From Actinomycetes bacterium (GTDB lineage Bacteria > Actinomycetota > Actinomycetes > Actinomycetales > Cellulomonadaceae), in assembly GCA_023401045.1 (NCBI GenBank), contig JAEXEM010000478.1, positions 1-9,242 of the forward strand: DNA of 9,242 bases, in the 5' to 3' direction. Shown in pieces: positions 5,684 to 9,242 of the stretch (position 1 is the first letter of the stretch; every line of letters begins with the position of its first letter). Made by a program: the position numbers and the translations under genes. The notes beneath the pieces were generated by a model. It ran no database searches, was not told the origin of the DNA, and worked only from the letters and a program-made list of their open reading frames with translations.

Positions 5684-8600
5684 ATGCGCGTGCGCGGACA
5701 GGTGGCGACGGCGACGGCGGTCGCCGTCGTCGCGGGAACGCTCTGGGGCGCCGCACCCGCGGCCGCGGCGTCGGCGAGCAGCCTCGCGAGCGCCGTCCTC
5801 ACCCCGGCCGCGGCCTCCTACCTCACCGGGTCGACGCTCACCTCGCCGTCGGACGCCGCGACCGCCGTGCGCACGGACCCGGTGGCAGGCTTCCCGAGCC
5901 GTGCGGGAGGCTCCTACGCGGTGCTCTCGACGGGCAACGCCGCGGTCCTCAGCAGCTACAGCCGGTCCTACGAGGCGAGCACCCCGTGGGGGTCCGGCAC
6001 GTCACGCGGGGGGCGCCTACGACGTCACGACGCTCGAGCTCACCCTCGACGTGCCCGTCGGCGCGAACTGCCTGCTCGGGGTGACGTTCAGGTTCCTCTC
6101 CGAGGAGTTCCCCGACTTCGTCGGGCAGGAGTTCAACGACGCGTTCGTCGCGGAGGTCGGCGAGAGCACGTGGTCCGTCTCCGGGAGCACGATCCACGCG
6201 CCGAACAACTTCGCGTTCGACGACGCGGGCCGCGTCATCAGCGTCAACTCGGGCCTGTTCGACCAGGGCGACGCCGCCGCCGAGGCAGCGGGCACGGTCT
6301 TCGGCGGCGCGACCCCGAAGCTCACGGCCCAGGTGCCGCTCACCGGGGGCAGCCGGCAGAAGCTGTTCTTCAGCATCTTCGACCAGGGCGACGGGGACCT
6401 CGACTCCGCCGTGATGATCGACAACCTGCGCGTCGGGACGGTCGACGACCCCGTCGACGACTGCCGGCCCGGGGCGACGTCGAACCCCACGGAGATCCTC
6501 GTCTCCGCCGCCGCACCGACCCAGGTCGACGTCTCCGGCACCGACGACGACACCTACACGATCCCGACGTCGGAGGGCGTCACCTACTCCGTGGGCGGCA
6601 CGCCGGTGGCGGCGGGCACGTACCCGGGCACCGGGACGGTCGTCGTCACCGCGCAGGCGCAGACGGGCTACACCCTCTCCGGCCCGTCGCAGTTCACGCT
6701 CGTGTTCTCCGACGTCGTCCACGTGACGGCCGTCGAGCCGACGTGGACCGACACGTGGGGCACGGACGACGACACCTACACCATCCCCTCGGTCACCGGC
6801 GTGCAGTACTCCGTGGGCGGCACCCCCGTCGCCGCCGGCACCTACGCCGCGACGGGCACCGTCACCGTCGACGCCGCCGCGGCGAGCAGCGCCTACCGGC
6901 TCGACGGGGCCTCGCAGTTCACCCACACGTTCACGGACGTCCGGCAGGTGACGGCGACGGAACCGACGTGGACCGACACGTGGGGCACCGACGAGGACAC
7001 CTACACGATCCCGTCGGTCACCGGCGTGCAGTACTCCGTCGGCGGCACCGCCGTCGCACCCGGCACCTACCCCGCGACCGGCACCGTCACGGTCGACGCC
7101 GCCGCCACGGCCGGGTACGTCCTCACCGGTGCGGCGCAGTTCACGCACACGTTCACCGACGTCCGGCAGGTCACCGCCACCTCGCCCACGTGGTACGACA
7201 CGTACGGCACCGCGGACGACACGTACACGATCCCCTCGGTCACCGGCGTGCAGTACTCCGTGGGCGGCACCCCCGTCGCCGCCGGCACCTACCCGGCGAC
7301 CGGCACGGTCACCGTCGACGCCGCCGCCACGGCCGGGTACGTCCTCACCGGCGCGTCGCAGTTCACGCACACCTTCACCGACGTCCGGCTCGTCACCGCG
7401 ACCGCCCCCACGTTCGACGACCCGTGGGAGACCGCCGACGACACGGTGACCATCCCCGAGGTCACGGGCGTGCAGTACGCGATCGACGGCGTGCCCGCCG
7501 CGGCCGGCACGTACCCGGCCACCGGGACGGTCGTCGTCACCGCGACCGCGACCGCCGGGCACGAGCTCACGGGGGCGTCGCAGTTCACGTTCACGTTCAC
7601 CGACATCCGGCTCGTCACCGCCACGACCCCGACGCAGACCGACACGTACGGCACCGCCGACGACACGTACACGATCCCGTCGGTCACCGGCGTGCAGTAC
7701 TCCGTCGACGGCGAGGTCGTGCCCCCCGGCACGTACCCCGGGGCCGGCACCGTCGTCGTCACCGCGAGCGCGACCGCCGGGTACTCGCTCTCGGGCGCGA
7801 CCCAGTTCACGCTGGTGTTCACGAACATCCTCCTCGTCACGCCCGTCGAGCCGACCTGGCACGACGTCGACGGCACGAGCGCCGACACCTACACGATCAC
7901 CGCCACCCCGGGCGTCGTGTACACGGTCGACGGCTCACCGGTGGCGCCGGGCACCTACCCCGCGTCCGGCACGGTGACGGTCGTCGCGACCGCCGCCGTC
8001 GGGTACGAGCTGAGGGGCACGACGCAGTTCAGCCGCACGTTCACCGACATCACGCACGTGACCGCGACAGCGCCGACGGTCGTCGACGAACCGGGGACGG
8101 CGCTCGACCGGGTCGTCGTCCCGGAGGTCACCGGGGTCGCCTACCTCATCGACGGCGCACCCGCTGCGGCAGGGTCGCACGCGCGGACCGGCGACGTCGT
8201 CGTCACCGCGCAGGCAGCGGACGCGCGCCACGTGCTCGTCGGCACGACGAGCTTCCCGCTGCACCTGTCGGACGCGGACGTGCCGGCCGCGCCCGTGGTC
8301 GTCGCGACGCCCGGCTCCGGCTCGGTCGCGCTGTCGTGGGCCGAGCCCGCGGGCGACCCGACGGGCTACGAGCTGCAGACCTCGCACGACGGCACGGTGT
8401 GGACCTCGGCCGGCACCACGACGGGCACCGGCGCGACCGTCGGTGACCTCGTCGACGGCACGGCCGTCTCGTTCCGGGTCCGTGCCGTCAACGGGCTCGG
8501 TCACGGCGCCTGGAGCGCCCCGGTGACCGCGACGCCCGTGAGCCTGCCGGGCACGCCGACGATCACGGCGGTGGAGGCCGGCAGCCGCCGCCTGGACGTC

Positions 8601-9242
8601 ACCGTCACCGCACCCGCCGCGGACGGCGGCTCGCCTGTCCTGCGCTACGAGCGCACCCTCGACGGCGGCCGGACGTGGGTCGCGGTCGACGGCCCGCGGT
8701 TCACGCTCACGGGGCTCGTCAACGGCACGACCTACCGCGTCCAGGTACGCGCCGTCACCGCGGTCGGTGCGGGTGCGGCGAGCGCGGCGGTGACGGGGAC
8801 CCCGGCCGCGGCCCCCGTGACGGTGCCCGGCGACGACGGCACCCCCGTGCGTCCCCGGATCGACCCCGGTGCGACACGGGCCTGGGTCGACGGCACGCCG
8901 GTCTCCGTCCTCACCCGGGTCCAGGGCGGCGGCCTCGCGGTGAGCGCGGCGGGCGCCGACGTGACGCTCCGGGGCGTGGACGCGCAGGGCGCTCAGCTGC
9001 GCGTCGACGACGCGGGCCGGATCGTCGTCGACCACGACGGGTTCGTGTCCGTCACGGGCGGCGGGTTCGCACCCGGCGAGGTCGTCGACGTCTGGCTGTT
9101 CTCGACCCCCGTCCTCCTCGGCTCGGTGACGGTCGCGGCCGACGGCACGTTCGCCGGTCGGCTGCCGCTGCCCTCGGGCGTGCCGGCCGGGCCGCACACG
9201 CTCCAGCTCAACGGCACGCGCGCGGACGGCTCGCTCGTCAGC
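5684..9242 (+). CDS. Large secreted repeat protein with a choice-of-anchor-L-like domain, frameshifted, 3' end beyond the window
   Basis: The N-terminus MRVRGQ, a hydrophobic stretch to about residue 22 and APAAAASA form a signal peptide. Residues about 45-255 resemble the choice-of-anchor L domain: SYAVLSTGNAAVLSS near the start, then FRFLSEEFPDFVGQEFNDAF and later SAVMIDNLRVG. Eight repeats of about 74 residues follow (273-865), then two fibronectin type III-like domains (about 866-952 and 953-1041). A terminal domain contains GGGFAPGEVVDVWLFSTPVL and HTLQLNG and resembles modules that often precede a wall or membrane anchor. The frame beginning at 5684 is correct up to about 6010; the frame of all later domains has codons starting at multiples of three. 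The two join if one G of the 6008-6013 run is removed, giving at least 1186 residues. Unjoined, the first frame runs to 8446 as Arg/His-rich nonsense. It is probably a surface adhesin or matrix protein; the ligand is unknown. The gene has its own promoter and is not part of the glycerol operon. Confidence 0.85.
6008..6013 (+). other. G6 tract at the frameshift
   Basis: Six consecutive Gs mark the place where the coding frame of the surface protein changes. With five Gs, the reading is TSRGG then AYDVTTLELTLDV without interruption. A G5 run at 5988-5992 lies 15 bases upstream and could also host the missing or extra base, because both frames are open between the two runs. Confidence 0.8.
6783..6845 (+). 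repeat. Copy A of a 63-bp perfect direct repeat
   Basis: This stretch of unit 2 (ATCCCCTCGG to GGCACCTAC) is identical, including silent positions, to 7230-7292 in unit 4. The copies are 447 bp apart, which is two whole units, so recombination between them keeps the frame. Confidence 0.9.
7230..7292 (+). repeat. Copy B of a 63-bp perfect direct repeat
   Basis: Identical to 6783-6845. Units 3 and 4 also share a perfect 38-bp stretch (7092-7129 and 7314-7351). Identity at silent positions indicates recent duplication or ongoing gene conversion. Confidence 0.9.

Larger units (their letters stand above)
6501..8279 (+). repeat. Eight in-frame 74-residue repeats in the surface protein
   Basis: Units start at 6501, 6723, 6948, 7170, 7392, 7614, 7836 and 8058. 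Each is 222 bp except the second, which is 225 bp. The consensus runs VTA-x-x-PTW-x-D, then GT-x-DDTYTIP, GVQYSV-x-G, AAGTYP-x-TGTV, a TAGY-x-LTG segment and SQFTHTFTD. Alternating hydrophobic residues and the regular GTY/TGT turns suggest a small beta-sandwich (Ig-like) domain. Units 2-4 are the most alike; units 1, 7 and 8 are the most diverged, as expected for arrays that grow from the middle. Similar domains occur in other actinobacterial surface proteins, but I cannot give a family name. They probably act as a stalk. Confidence 0.9.

Noticed and set aside
6014..8446. Continuation of the 5684 frame beyond the G tract as a 920-residue protein
   Set aside because: After about 6014 it becomes an Arg/His-rich string, whereas the other frame encodes conserved domains and regular repeats. 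It is the shifted reading of the same gene.
5949..9197. Long minus-strand frames opposite the surface protein
   Set aside because: They mirror the repeats of the sense strand, are made of Gly/Arg/Val/Asp runs or Val/Thr/Pro runs, and have no supported start or domain.

Overview
The window is GC-rich throughout, with strong G/C at third codon positions, GTG starts and purine-rich ribosome binding sites. The protein families point to a high-GC Gram-positive bacterium; an actinobacterium of the Cellulomonas kind is my best guess. That guess rests on composition and family style, not on a search.

Positions 1-5538 hold a glycerol utilisation locus. A SorC-family sugar-binding regulator (62-1033, minus strand) is transcribed away from glpD (1273-3084), glpF (3186-3923) and glpK (3969-5489). 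GlpF admits glycerol, GlpK phosphorylates it to sn-glycerol 3-phosphate, and GlpD oxidises that to dihydroxyacetone phosphate. The 239-bp divergent region between regulator and glpD carries three tandem 22-bp repeats (1053-1118) and a perfect 14-bp inverted repeat (1133-1146); both are candidate operator elements. A hairpin lies between glpD and glpF, and a 12-bp GC-rich stem follows glpK. The first 57 bases may be the tail of another plus-strand gene converging on the regulator.

Positions 5539-9242 hold a different unit. A sequence closely matching the flagellar-type sigma-28 (FliA/WhiG) promoter, TCAAGTCC-N11-GCCGATAC, lies at 5605-5631. Beyond it starts a large secreted protein (5684 to beyond the window end). 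In order it has a signal peptide, a choice-of-anchor-L-like domain, eight near-identical repeats of about 74 residues, two fibronectin type III-like domains, and a C-terminal domain of the kind that often precedes a cell-surface anchor. Its reading frame is broken once, at a run of six Gs (6008-6013). Removing one G joins the two halves into a continuous frame of at least 1186 residues. This may be a real frameshift, a phase-variable tract or a sequencing error.

The points most worth following are the possible motility-sigma control of a surface protein, the G-tract frameshift, the recombination-prone repeat array, and the tandem operator-like repeats in front of the glycerol regulator.
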